Translations under genes and position numbers: made by a program
NCBI RefSeq assembly: GCF_900188405.1
Contig: NZ_FZOF01000038.1
Coordinates: 1 to 60,969 of the forward strand
From: Actinacidiphila glaucinigra
GTDB lineage: Bacteria > Actinomycetota > Actinomycetes > Streptomycetales > Streptomycetaceae
Direction of reading: 5' to 3'
Length of the DNA: 60,969 bases
In this document: in pieces, positions 49,996-58,713 of the stretch
Layout of the letters: every line of letters begins with the position of its first letter
How positions within the stretch are numbered: position 1 is the stretch's first letter
Notes under the pieces: model-generated
The model's database searches: none
What the model saw: the letters and a program-made list of their open reading frames with translations, nothing else
What the model was told of the DNA's origin: nothing

Positions 49996-52221
49996 GTGGA
50001 GAACGAGACCCACTACGCCGAGGCCGTGATCGACAACGGCAGCTTCGGCACCCGCACGATCCGCTTCGAGACGGGCCGCCTGGCCCGTCAGGCCGCCGGC
50101 TCGGCCGTGGCCTACCTGGACGACGACACCATGGTGCTGTCGGCCACCACCGCCTCGAAGCACCCGAAGGACCAGCTCGACTTCTTCCCGCTGACGGTGG
50201 ACGTCGAGGAGCGCATGTACGCGGCCGGGCGGATCCCCGGCTCCTTCTTCCGCCGCGAGGGCCGCCCCTCCGAGGACGCGATCCTCACCTGCCGCCTGAT
50301 CGACCGCCCGCTGCGCCCGTCCTTCAAGAAGGGCCTGCGCAACGAGATCCAGGTCGTGGCGACGGTCATGGCGCTCAACCCCGACCACCTCTACGACGTG
50401 GTCGCCATCAACGCCGCCTCCTGCTCCACGCAGCTCGCCGGCCTGCCCTTCTCCGGCCCGGTCGGCGGCGTGCGCGTCGCGCTGATCCGCGGCCAGTGGG
50501 TCGCCTTCCCGACCCACAGCGAGCTGGAGGAGGCCGTCTTCGACATGGTCGTGGCCGGCCGCACCCTCGAGGACGGCGACGTCGCGATCATGATGGTCGA
50601 GGCCGAGGCCACCGACAAGACGATCAAGCTCGTCGAGGGCGGCGCCGAGGCGCCGACCGAGGAGATCGTCGCGGCGGGCCTGGAGGCCTCCAAGCCCTTC
50701 ATCAAGGTGCTGTGCAAGGCGCAGGCCGACCTCGCCGCGAAGGCCGCCAAGGAGACCGCCGAGTTCCCGATCTTCCTGGACTACCAGGACGACGTGTTCG
50801 AGGCGCTGGAGTCCTCGGTCGCCGACGAGCTGAAGCAGGCGCTGACCATCGCCGGCAAGCAGGCCCGCGAGGCCGAGCTGGACCGGGTGAAGGCGCTCGC
50901 CGCCGAGAAGCTGCTGCCGCAGTTCGAGGGCCGCGAGAAGGAGATCTCCGCCGCCTACCGCTCGCTGACCAAGAAGCTGGTCCGTGAGCGCGTCATCAAG
51001 GACAAGGTCCGCATCGACGGCCGCGGCGTCACCGACATCCGCACCCTGGCCGCCGAGGTCGAGGCGATCCCGCGGGTGCACGGCTCGGCGCTGTTCGAGC
51101 GCGGCGAGACCCAGATCCTGGGTGTCACCACGCTGAACATGCTGCGCATGGAGCAGCAGCTGGACACGCTGGCGCCCGAGACGCGCAAGCGGTACATGCA
51201 CAACTACAACTTCCCGCCGTACTCCGTCGGCGAGACCGGCCGCGTGGGCTCGCCCAAGCGCCGTGAGATCGGCCACGGCGCGCTGGCCGAGCGGGCGATC
51301 CTCCCGGTCCTGCCGGCCCGCGAGGACTTCCCGTACGCCATCCGCCAGGTCTCCGAGGCGCTGGGCTCCAACGGCTCCACCTCCATGGGCTCGGTCTGCG
51401 CCTCCACCATGTCGCTGCTGAACGCCGGTGTGCCGCTGAAGGCCCCCGTCGCCGGCATCGCCATGGGCCTGATCTCCCAGGAGATCGACGGCGAGACGCA
51501 CTACGTCACCCTCACCGACATCCTCGGTGCGGAGGACGCCTTCGGCGACATGGACTTCAAGGTCGCCGGCACCAAGCAGTTCGTCACCGCGCTGCAGCTG
51601 GACACCAAGCTCGACGGCATCCCGGCGTCGGTCCTGGCCGCGGCCCTCAAGCAGGCCCGCGACGCCCGTCTGCACATCCTCGACGTGATGATGGAGGCGA
51701 TCGACACTCCGGACGAGATGTCGCCGAACGCCCCGCGCATCATCACCGTCAAGATCCCGGTGGACAAGATCGGTGAGGTCATCGGCCCCAAGGGCAAGAT
51801 GATCAACCAGATCCAGGAGGACACCGGCGCCGAGATCACCATCGAGGACGACGGCACCATCTACATCGGTGCCGCCGACGGCCCGTCCGCCGAGGCGGCC
51901 CGCGCCACCATCAACGGCATCGCCAACCCGACGATGCCCGAGGTCGGCGAGCGCTACCTGGGCACGGTCGTGAAGACCACCACCTTCGGTGCCTTCGTCT
52001 CCCTGCTCCCGGGCAAGGACGGCCTGCTGCACATCTCGCAGATCCGCAAGCTGGCCGGCGGCAAGCGCGTCGAGAACGTCGAGGACGTCCTCGCCGTGGG
52101 CTCCAAGGTCCAGGTCGAGATCGCCGAGATCGACCAGCGCGGCAAGCTCTCGCTGATCCCGGTCATCGAGGGCGAAGACGCCGCGGCCGACGACAAGGCC
52201 GAGGACGCGTCCGAGAAGTGA
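49996..52221 (+). CDS. pnp: Polynucleotide phosphorylase
   Basis: A 741-residue exoribonuclease/polymerase that degrades RNA phosphorolytically and adds 3' tails in Streptomyces. Two RNase PH domains (about 15-230 and 335-560) flank a helical linker. The KH domain (KIGEVIGPKGKMINQIQEDTG, about 590-610) and the S1 domain (YLGTVVKTTTFGAFVSLLPG, about 655-675) end the protein, followed by a short acidic tail. The GTG at 49996 with AGGAG 10 nt upstream is chosen over an upstream frame extension. It was first described in Streptomyces as guanosine pentaphosphate synthetase I. It overlaps the next gene by 4 nt. Confidence 0.98.
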   Translation: MENETHYAEAVIDNGSFGTRTIRFETGRLARQAAGSAVAYLDDDTMVLSATTASKHPKDQLDFFPLTVDVEERMYAAGRIPGSFFRREGRPSEDAILTCRLIDRPLRPSFKKGLRNEIQVVATVMALNPDHLYDVVAINAASCSTQLAGLPFSGPVGGVRVALIRGQWVAFPTHSELEEAVFDMVVAGRTLEDGDVAIMMVEAEATDKTIKLVEGGAEAPTEEIVAAGLEASKPFIKVLCKAQADLAAKAAKETAEFPIFLDYQDDVFEALESSVADELKQALTIAGKQAREAELDRVKALAAEKLLPQFEGREKEISAAYRSLTKKLVRERVIKDKVRIDGRGVTDIRTLAAEVEAIPRVHGSALFERGETQILGVTTLNMLRMEQQLDTLAPETRKRYMHNYNFPPYSVGETGRVGSPKRREIGHGALAERAILPVLPAREDFPYAIRQVSEALGSNGSTSMGSVCASTMSLLNAGVPLKAPVAGIAMGLISQEIDGETHYVTLTDILGAEDAFGDMDFKVAGTKQFVTALQLDTKLDGIPASVLAAALKQARDARLHILDVMMEAIDTPDEMSPNAPRIITVKIPVDKIGEVIGPKGKMINQIQEDTGAEITIEDDGTIYIGAADGPSAEAARATINGIANPTMPEVGERYLGTVVKTTTFGAFVSLLPGKDGLLHISQIRKLAGGKRVENVEDVLAVGSKVQVEIAEIDQRGKLSLIPVIEGEDAAADDKAEDASEK

Positions 52222-53594
52222 CCACCCGCTCCACTCGTGTGACGGCCCGCCCCACCACCAAGGGGCGGGCCGTCCGCACGCAGACCCTGCTTCCCGGCAC
52301 CGACGGCATCGGCACGGTGCGGCGCAGCGTGCTCCCCGGCGGCCTGCGCGTGGTCACCGAGACCCTGCCGACGGTGCGTTCCGCGACCTTCGGCATCTGG
52401 GTCGGCGTCGGCTCACGCGACGAGACCCCGGCGCTCAACGGCGCCACGCACTACCTGGAGCACCTGCTCTTCAAGGGCACCGCGCGGCGCAGCGCGCTGG
52501 AGATCTCCTCGGCCATCGACGCCGTCGGCGGCGAGATGAACGCCTTCACGGCCAAGGAGTACACGTGCTACTACGCGCGTGTCCTCGACAACGACCTGCC
52601 GCTCGCCATCGACGTGGTCAGCGACATGCTGACCGGCTCCCTGATCCGCCAGGAGGACATCGACGCCGAACGCGGTGTCGTCCTGGAGGAGATCGCGATG
52701 ACCGAGGACGACCCCGGTGACCAGGTCCACGACCTGTTCGCCACCGCCATGCTGGGCGACTCCCCGCTCGGCCGCCCCGTCCTCGGCACCGTCGACACCA
52801 TCAACGCCCTCACCCGCGACCAGGTCGCCCGCTTCTACCGGAAGCACTACGACCCGACGCGGCTGGTCGTCGCGGCCGCGGGCAACATCGACCACGCCAC
52901 CGTCGTCCGCCAGGTCCGCAAGGCCTTCGAGGACGCGGGCGCCCTCCGCGACGCGGACGCCGTGCCCCGCCCGCCGCGCGCCGGCGCCCGCACGATACGC
53001 GGCCAGGGCCGGGTGGAGCTCCTGGAGCGCCGCACCGAGCAGGCCCACGTCGTGCTCGGCATGCCGGGGCTGTCCCGGCACGACGACCGGCGCTGGGCAC
53101 TGGGCGTGCTCAACACCGCCCTCGGCGGCGGGATGAGCTCCCGGCTGTTCCAGGAGGTCCGCGAGAAGCGCGGACTCGCCTACAGCGTCTACTCGTACAC
53201 CTCGTCCTTCGCGGACTCCGGCCTGTTCGGCGTGTACGCCGGCTGCCAGCCGCGCCGCGTCCACGAGGTCCTCAAGATCTGCCGCGAGGAACTGGACCAG
53301 GTCGCCGAGCACGGGCTGAGCGACGAGGAACTGCACCGCGCCATCGGCCAGTTCTCCGGCTCGACCGTGCTCAGCCTGGAGGACACCGGCGCGCTGATGA
53401 ACCGGATCGGCAAGAGCGAGCTCTGCTGGGGCGAGCAGATGTCGGTGGACGCCACACTGGAGAGGATCGCGGCGGTCACGCCCGACGAGGTGCGCGCGGT
53501 CGCCCGCGACGTCCTGGGACAGCGTCCCTCGCTGGCCGTCATAGGCCCGCTCAAGGACCGGCAGGCCGCCCGGCTGCACGAGTCCGTCGCCTGA
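52218..53594 (+). CDS. M16 family zinc metallopeptidase
   Basis: A 458-residue pitrilysin/processing-peptidase-like protein. The inverted zinc motif HYLEH (His78, Glu81, His82) and the downstream Glu (about 158, in ERGVVLEEIAM) are intact, so it should be active. The C-terminal M16 domain follows from about 210, with the RRTEQAHVVLGMPGL and EVREKRGLAYSVYS blocks. No signal peptide, so cytosolic. GTG overlaps the pnp stop (GTGA), implying coupled translation. The substrate is unknown. Confidence 0.95.
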   Translation: MTTRSTRVTARPTTKGRAVRTQTLLPGTDGIGTVRRSVLPGGLRVVTETLPTVRSATFGIWVGVGSRDETPALNGATHYLEHLLFKGTARRSALEISSAIDAVGGEMNAFTAKEYTCYYARVLDNDLPLAIDVVSDMLTGSLIRQEDIDAERGVVLEEIAMTEDDPGDQVHDLFATAMLGDSPLGRPVLGTVDTINALTRDQVARFYRKHYDPTRLVVAAAGNIDHATVVRQVRKAFEDAGALRDADAVPRPPRAGARTIRGQGRVELLERRTEQAHVVLGMPGLSRHDDRRWALGVLNTALGGGMSSRLFQEVREKRGLAYSVYSYTSSFADSGLFGVYAGCQPRRVHEVLKICREELDQVAEHGLSDEELHRAIGQFSGSTVLSLEDTGALMNRIGKSELCWGEQMSVDATLERIAAVTPDEVRAVARDVLGQRPSLAVIGPLKDRQAARLHESVA

Positions 53595-53645
53595 GCCCTG
53601 AGCCGTACCGACCGTCTCGAACGTCTGGACCGGAGGACTGGAACG

Positions 53646-54398
53646 ATGAGCAAGATCCGCGTGGGTGTGATCGGGGCCCGTGGCCGCATGGGCGCCGAGG
53701 CGGTCAAGGCCGTCGAGGCCGCGGACGGCCTGGAGCTGGTGGCGGCGATCGGCCGCGAGGACAAGCTGGAGTCCCTCGCCGAGAACGGGGCCCAGGTCGC
53801 CGTCGAACTGACCACCCCGGGCTCGGTGATGGGCAACCTCGACTTCTGCCTGCGGCACGGCATCCACGCCGTCGTCGGCACCACCGGCTGGACCGACGAA
53901 CGCCTGGACACCCTGCGCGGCTGGCTCGGCCAGGCCCCGGGCACCGGTGTGCTCATCGCGCCGAACTTCGGCATCGGGGCGGTCCTGGCCATGCGCTTCG
54001 CCCGCCAGGCGGCCCGCTTCTTCGAGTCCGCGGAGATCGTCGAACTCCACCACCCGGACAAGGTCGACGCGCCCAGCGGCACCGCAGTCCGCACCGCGCA
54101 GCTCATCGCCGACGCCCGCCGCGAGGCCGGCCTCGGCGAGCAGCCGGACGCCACGGCGACCGCCCTGGACGGGGCGCGTGGCGCCGACGTCGAGGGCGTG
54201 CCCGTGCACGCGGTGCGGCTGCGCGGTCTCGTCGCCCACCAGGAGGTGCTCTTCGGCGACGTCGGCGAGGTCCTCACCATCCGTCACGACTCCATGAACC
54301 GCGCCTCTTTCATGCCGGGCGTGCTGCTCGGCGTGCGCAGGGTCGTCTCCACGCCGGGGCTCACCTTCGGCCTGGAGCACTTCATGGACCTCGACTGA
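53646..54398 (+). CDS. dapB: 4-hydroxy-tetrahydrodipicolinate reductase
   Basis: A 250-residue DapB that reduces the product of DapA in the diaminopimelate/lysine pathway. The Rossmann motif GARGRMG (10-16) binds NAD(P)H. The catalytic region ELHHPDKVDAPSGTA contains His135, His136 and Lys139. The length is normal. ATG after GGAGGAC. It follows the M16 peptidase by 51 bp; dapA lies 3.3 kb downstream, so the two enzymes are near each other but not in one operon. Confidence 0.97.
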   Translation: MSKIRVGVIGARGRMGAEAVKAVEAADGLELVAAIGREDKLESLAENGAQVAVELTTPGSVMGNLDFCLRHGIHAVVGTTGWTDERLDTLRGWLGQAPGTGVLIAPNFGIGAVLAMRFARQAARFFESAEIVELHHPDKVDAPSGTAVRTAQLIADARREAGLGEQPDATATALDGARGADVEGVPVHAVRLRGLVAHQEVLFGDVGEVLTIRHDSMNRASFMPGVLLGVRRVVSTPGLTFGLEHFMDLD

Positions 54399-54438
54399 CC
54401 GACCCAGAGACAGAAACTGAGAGCCGGGTCCGCCCATC

Positions 54439-54891
54439 ATGCGCGCAAAGATCACCTACTTCGTCCTCGCGGCCGTCCTGGCCGTCTACTTCGTGCTGGC
54501 CGGCGCCCGCGGCGTCTGGCTGATCCAGGACGGCCGCCCGGTCACCGTGGTGTTCGGCGTGGCCGTGCTCGTGCTGCCCCTGGTCGGCGTCTGGTTCCTG
54601 GTCCGTACGACGCAGTTCGCGCGCAACGCGGACCGCCTCGCCCGGGAACTGGAGGCCGAGGGCGGCCTCCCGGAGGACGAGCTGGTGCGCACCCCGAGCG
54701 GGCGCGTCGACCGGGACTCCGCCGACGCGGTCTTCGCCCGGCGCAAGGCCGAGACGGAGGCCGCGCCGGAGGACTGGCGGACCTGGTTCCGGCTCGCGGT
54801 CGCCTACCACGACGCCCGTGACACCCCGCGGGCGCGCAAGGCCATGCAGCGGGCCATCGCCCTGCGCGGGAAGGCGCCGCTGACCCCCTGA
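54439..54891 (+). CDS. Membrane protein with C-terminal TPR-like helices
   Basis: A 150-residue protein with two membrane helices (about 5-23, ITYFVLAAVLAVYFVLAGA, and 37-56) joined by a short loop. A charged cytosolic part follows, ending in a TPR-like helical pair (DWRTWFRLAVAYHDARDTPRARKAMQRAI, about 113-141). It is co-oriented with dapB, 40 bp downstream, and converges on argB with an 18-bp gap. The function is unknown; such proteins are widespread in streptomycetes next to dapB. Confidence 0.72.
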   Translation: MRAKITYFVLAAVLAVYFVLAGARGVWLIQDGRPVTVVFGVAVLVLPLVGVWFLVRTTQFARNADRLARELEAEGGLPEDELVRTPSGRVDRDSADAVFARRKAETEAAPEDWRTWFRLAVAYHDARDTPRARKAMQRAIALRGKAPLTP

Positions 54892-54909
54892 GCGGGGTCC
54901 GGTGCGGCG

Positions 54910-55851
54910 TCAGCCCGGCAGGACGGCCGTCCCGGCGCCGGCCTCGCCGGGGGCGCCGGTCAGCGCGCGCAGCAGGGCGTGCGGGGCGCGGCCGTCCAGT
55001 ACCCGAGCGGTGCGGACCCCGGCGCGGACCGCACGCAGGCAGCTCTCCATCTTCGGCACCATGCCGCCCCCGAGGGACGGCAGCACCAGTTCCAGCTCGC
55101 TTGCGGTGAGCCGGTCCAGCACCCGCTCCCGGCGCGGCCAGTCCGCGTACACCCCGGGCACGTCGGTCAGCACCACCAGGACCTCCGCGCGCAGCGCGGC
55201 GGCCAGCGCGCCGGCGGCCGCGTCCGCGTTGACGTTGTAGACCTCGCCGTCCGTGCCGCGGCCGAGCGGCGAGACCACGGGGACGTGACCGTGGTCCAGC
55301 AGCACGTCCAGGGCCGCGGTGTTGACCTCCGTGACGTCCCCGACCAGGCCGATGTCCATCAGTTCCCCGCCGACCTCGGCGTACCGGCGCACCGCGGTGA
55401 GGGTGTGCGCGTCCTCGCCGGTGAGCCCGACGGCGTACGGGCCGTGCTCGTTGAGCAACCGCACCAGCTCCCGCTGCACCTTGCCGGCGAGCACCATCCG
55501 CACCACGTCCAGCGTCTCCGGCGTGGTGACGCGCTGACCGCCCAGGAACTGTGCCGGCACGCCCAGCCGGTCGAGCTGCGCGCTGATCTGCGGACCGCCC
55601 CCGTGCACCACCACGGCCCGCACTCCGGTCTGCCGCAGCCGCACGACGTCCTCGGCGAAGGAGCGCAGCAGCGTCCCGTCGGTCATGGCGTGCCCGCCGA
55701 ACTTCACGACGACGGTGCGGCCCCGCAGCGGTTCCAGCGCGGGCAGCGGCCCGGGGCGGCTGAGGAGCGTGCTCGGGTGGGGCGGTGCGAACAACTGTCG
55801 CTCCAGGTCCTCGACGGGCCAAGTCGGCCGGACGCTAACAGCCGCAGGCAA
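54910..55851 (-). CDS. argB: Acetylglutamate kinase, isolated copy
   Basis: A 313-residue amino-acid kinase. The ATP/substrate-binding blocks of ArgB are all visible: VVVKFGGHAM (about 47-56), VVVHGGGPQISAQLDRLG (about 80-97), GLTGEDAHTLTAVRR, NVNADAAAGALAAALRAEVLVVLTDVPGVYAD and GGGMVPKM. It should phosphorylate N-acetylglutamate in arginine or a related biosynthesis. It has about 45 extra N-terminal residues, and the start (TTG at 55851) is uncertain. It lies alone, away from argC/J/D, so it may be a second paralogue serving a specialised pathway. Confidence 0.88.
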   Translation of the reverse strand: MPAAVSVRPTWPVEDLERQLFAPPHPSTLLSRPGPLPALEPLRGRTVVVKFGGHAMTDGTLLRSFAEDVVRLRQTGVRAVVVHGGGPQISAQLDRLGVPAQFLGGQRVTTPETLDVVRMVLAGKVQRELVRLLNEHGPYAVGLTGEDAHTLTAVRRYAEVGGELMDIGLVGDVTEVNTAALDVLLDHGHVPVVSPLGRGTDGEVYNVNADAAAGALAAALRAEVLVVLTDVPGVYADWPRRERVLDRLTASELELVLPSLGGGMVPKMESCLRAVRAGVRTARVLDGRAPHALLRALTGAPGEAGAGTAVLPG

Positions 55852-56068
55852 ACGCCCGATGACGCCCGTCTGTCGCCCGCGGGGCTCCTGCGGCGCGGCG
55901 CCACGTATGCCTCGATTGCCTCGAACGCCTCGAAGCGGACCGGCCCGCGATCGGGCGGCCGTGACGGGGCGAGGACGCCGGCTCCGCCGGCCTGAAGCCC
56001 GGTCCGGCGTCGCCGCGTGCGCCGGGCCCCGCAGGCGCCCTGAGGGCCCGGAGCGGCCCTGGTGGGCC

Positions 56069-56617
56069 CTACCGGCCCAGCTCGGCGGCCCAGCCCTCTA
56101 TGGCGTCCGCAGCCTGGTCGAAGGCCTCCGTACGGCCCAGGAAGTCCGCGTTGTGGTCGGTGAGCAGCGGCCGCAGCAGCTGGCCGTTCGACCGCGTGAC
56201 GACCAGCGCCTGGCCCTGCACGGTCCGGGGCAGCCCCAGCCACTTCACCGGCTGCTGGGCCGTACGGACGGATCCGACCCGGTCCCAGGGCAGCGTCGTG
56301 GTGTACAGGAACCCCACCTGCCGCAGGCCGCGCGTGCTCACCCAGAAGCCCACGCGCAGCAGACGCAGCGCGAAGCCGATCGCCAGCACCGCGGCGCCGA
56401 TCGTCGTGACCACGCCGGGCCCGTTGCCCGAAAGTCCCATGATCACCGCTGCGAAGAGCAGGTACGAGGCGAGCATGAGCAGCATCGCCGCCGCGGCGAC
56501 CCGCCAGGGCCCGGGGCGGTAGGGACGGACCCACCCGTCCTGGACCCGGTGCGGAAGGGCGGCGTCCGCGGCGTACTCGTCGTGGCCGCTGTCGGCGGCG
56601 AGGAAGGGCAGAGACAC
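56069..56617 (-). CDS. PH-domain (bPH2-type) membrane protein
   Basis: A 182-residue protein with two membrane helices (about 41-60, AAAAMLLMLASYLLFAAVIM, and 70-88). A bacterial PH-like domain follows: VSTRGLRQVGFLYTTTLPWDRVGSVRT, VVTRSNGQLLRPLLTDHNADFLG. This topology is common in actinobacterial PH-domain proteins, whose ligands are unknown. GTG at 56617 is used, because the ATG two bases upstream is out of frame. It is divergent from thyX. Confidence 0.82.
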   Translation of the reverse strand: MSLPFLAADSGHDEYAADAALPHRVQDGWVRPYRPGPWRVAAAAMLLMLASYLLFAAVIMGLSGNGPGVVTTIGAAVLAIGFALRLLRVGFWVSTRGLRQVGFLYTTTLPWDRVGSVRTAQQPVKWLGLPRTVQGQALVVTRSNGQLLRPLLTDHNADFLGRTEAFDQAADAIEGWAAELGR

Positions 56618-56784
56618 ATCGGTGAGGCTAGCGGGCCCCGCCGGGACCGGCCAGCAGTGGTCCGCCGGTCGTCTGCCTTGCTCCGCTTTGCGGGGAGTGG
56701 GGGCGGTGTCGACGGGTGTCGGGCGATGTCAGAGCGGGCGAATAGGCTGGGCGCCGCCCCAAGCTCCGTGAGGAAGGACGCCCG

Positions 56785-57522
56785 GTGACCGACACCTCCG
56801 CCGACGATTCCGTGCAGTTCCGCGACGACGTGACCGTCGAGCTCATCAAGCACAGCGCCGCCGATTCCGACGTGCTCTGGGCCGCCCGGGTCTCCACGGC
56901 CGGCGAGCAGTCGCTGGCGGAGCTGACCAAGGACCCGGAGCGCTCCAAGGGCCTGATCAACTTCCTCATGCGGGACCGCCACGGCAGCCCCTTCGAGCAC
57001 AATTCGATGACCTTCTTCGTCAGCGCCCCGATCTTCGTCTTCCGCGAGTTCATGCGCCACCGCGTCGGATGGTCCTACAACGAGGAGTCCGGCAGGTACC
57101 GCGAGCTGGAGCCGGTCTTCTACGTGCCGTCCACCGAGCGCAAGCTGGTGCAGCAGGGCCGCCCCGGGAAGTACGAGTTCGTGCACGGGTCCCCGGAGCA
57201 GCACCAGTCCGTCGTGGACGCCATGGAAGCCTCCTACCGGCAGTCCTACGACGCGTACCAGAAGATGCTGGCGGCCGGCGTCGCCCGTGAGGTCGCCCGG
57301 GCCACGCTGCCCGTCGGCCTGTTCTCGTCGATGTACGCCACCTGCAACGCGCGCTCGCTGATGCACTTCCTCGGCCTGCGCACCCAGCACGAACTCGCCA
57401 AGGTGCCGTCCTTCCCGCAGCGGGAGATCGAGATGGTCGGGGAGCGGATGGAAGCCGAATGGGCGAAGCTCATGCCGCTCACCCACGCCGCCTTCAACGG
57501 CAACGGCCGGATCGCTCCGTAG
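56785..57522 (+). CDS. thyX: Flavin-dependent thymidylate synthase
   Basis: A 245-residue ThyX that makes dTMP from dUMP with methylene-tetrahydrofolate and FAD. The signature RHRxxSxNEESxRY is complete: Arg91-His92-Arg93, Ser97, Asn99-Glu-Glu-Ser102, Arg104-Tyr105. The C-terminal block NARSLMHFLGLRTQHEL is also present. GTG follows AGGAAGG. It lies near dapB and dapA, as is usual in actinobacteria. Confidence 0.97.
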   Translation: MTDTSADDSVQFRDDVTVELIKHSAADSDVLWAARVSTAGEQSLAELTKDPERSKGLINFLMRDRHGSPFEHNSMTFFVSAPIFVFREFMRHRVGWSYNEESGRYRELEPVFYVPSTERKLVQQGRPGKYEFVHGSPEQHQSVVDAMEASYRQSYDAYQKMLAAGVAREVARATLPVGLFSSMYATCNARSLMHFLGLRTQHELAKVPSFPQREIEMVGERMEAEWAKLMPLTHAAFNGNGRIAP

Positions 57523-57551
57523 CAGGTCACCACTCATCCGGAATCTTCCGA

Positions 57552-57579
57552 TTGCCGGGTTTCGTGCAATTCGTCTAGT
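57552..57579 (+). promoter_or_regulatory. Candidate dapA promoter
   Basis: TTGCCG (57552-57557) and TCTAGT (57574-57579) are 16 nt apart, in a comparatively AT-rich 60-bp patch after thyX and about 110 bp before dapA. This fits a vegetative sigma-factor promoter in streptomycetes. Confidence 0.45.
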
Positions 57580-57690
57580 CTTCAGAAACGGATTCCGGTG
57601 CTGCTTGAACCCCCGAGCAGGCAGCGCCGGAGTCCTCATCGCAGGTCCCGAGGGGGTATCCCGGCACCGGCACCGAGTAGCGTTGGACTC

Positions 57691-58590
57691 ATGGCTCCGA
57701 CCTCCACCCCGCAGACCCCCTTCGGGCGGGTCCTGACCGCAATGGTCACGCCGTTCACCGCGGACGGCGCCCTCGACCTCGACGGCGCGCAGCGCCTCGC
57801 CACCCACCTCGTCGAGGCAGGCAACGACGGCCTGGTCGTCAACGGCACCACCGGTGAGTCGCCGACCACCAGCGACGTGGAGAAAGAGCAGCTCGTCCGG
57901 GCCGTACTGGAGGCGGTCGGCGACCGCGCGTTCGTCGTCGCGGGCGTCGGCACCAACGACACCCACCACACCGTCGAGCTGGCCCGCCAGGCGGAGCACG
58001 CCGGCGCCCACGGCCTGCTCGCGGTCACGCCGTACTACAACAAGCCCCCTCAGGAGGGCCTGTACCGGCACTTCACCGCCGTCGCGGACGCCACCGGCCT
58101 GCCGGTGATGCTCTACGACATCCCCGGCCGCAGCGGCGTCCCGATCGAGACCGAGACCCTCGTCCGGCTCGCCGAGCACCCCCGCATCGTCGCCAACAAG
58201 GACGCCAAGGGCGACCTCGGCGCCGCGAGCTGGGCCATGAGCCGCAGCGGCCTCGCCTGGTACTCCGGCGACGACATGCTCAACCTGCCGCTGCTCTCCG
58301 TCGGCGCCGCCGGCTTCGTCTCCGTCGTGGGACATCTGGTCAGCCCTGAACTGCGGGCCCTCCTCGAGGCGTATCTCTCGGGAGACACCCACAAGGCGAC
58401 CGAGATCCACCAGAAACTGCTCCCGGTCTTCACCGGCGTCTTCCGCACCCAGGGCGTCATCACCACCAAGGCCGCCCTGGCCCTGCAGGGGCTGCCCGCC
58501 GGCCCGCTCCGGCTCCCGCTCGTGGAGCTCGACGAGGCGGCGACGGCACAGCTGAAGCAGGATCTCGCCGCCGGCGGGGTACAGCTGTAA
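57691..58590 (+). CDS. dapA: 4-hydroxy-tetrahydrodipicolinate synthase
   Basis: A 299-residue TIM-barrel aldolase that condenses pyruvate and aspartate semialdehyde. The Schiff-base lysine is Lys160 (VANKDAKGD). Tyr142 (LYDIPGRSG), the NGTTGE motif (51-56) and TPYYNKPPQEG complete the active site. ATG at 57691 gives the family length; the upstream frame extension is not supported. It is followed by the RNase J gene, a conserved pairing in actinobacteria. Confidence 0.97.
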   Translation: MAPTSTPQTPFGRVLTAMVTPFTADGALDLDGAQRLATHLVEAGNDGLVVNGTTGESPTTSDVEKEQLVRAVLEAVGDRAFVVAGVGTNDTHHTVELARQAEHAGAHGLLAVTPYYNKPPQEGLYRHFTAVADATGLPVMLYDIPGRSGVPIETETLVRLAEHPRIVANKDAKGDLGAASWAMSRSGLAWYSGDDMLNLPLLSVGAAGFVSVVGHLVSPELRALLEAYLSGDTHKATEIHQKLLPVFTGVFRTQGVITTKAALALQGLPAGPLRLPLVELDEAATAQLKQDLAAGGVQL

Positions 58591-58648
58591 CCAAAGACTT
58601 AAGAACTGAATATCGCTCCATGAGGACAACGAAAAAGAACGCACGCTG

Positions 58649-58700
58649 TCACGCGCGCACGGTGTCCCCGGGCTTCTGCCCGGGGCCTGTGGCGTGCGTG
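58649..58700 (+). promoter_or_regulatory. Extended hairpin in the rnj leader
   Basis: An 8-bp stem CCCCGGGC-TTCT-GCCCGGGG (58666-58685) sits on an outer, imperfect stem formed by CACGCGCGCAC (58650-58660) and GTGGCGTGCGTG (58689-58700). It ends just before GAGGAG and the TTG start. There is no U-tract, so a processing or translational control element is more likely than a terminator. Confidence 0.5.
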
Positions 58701-58713
58701 GTGAGGAGAGACT

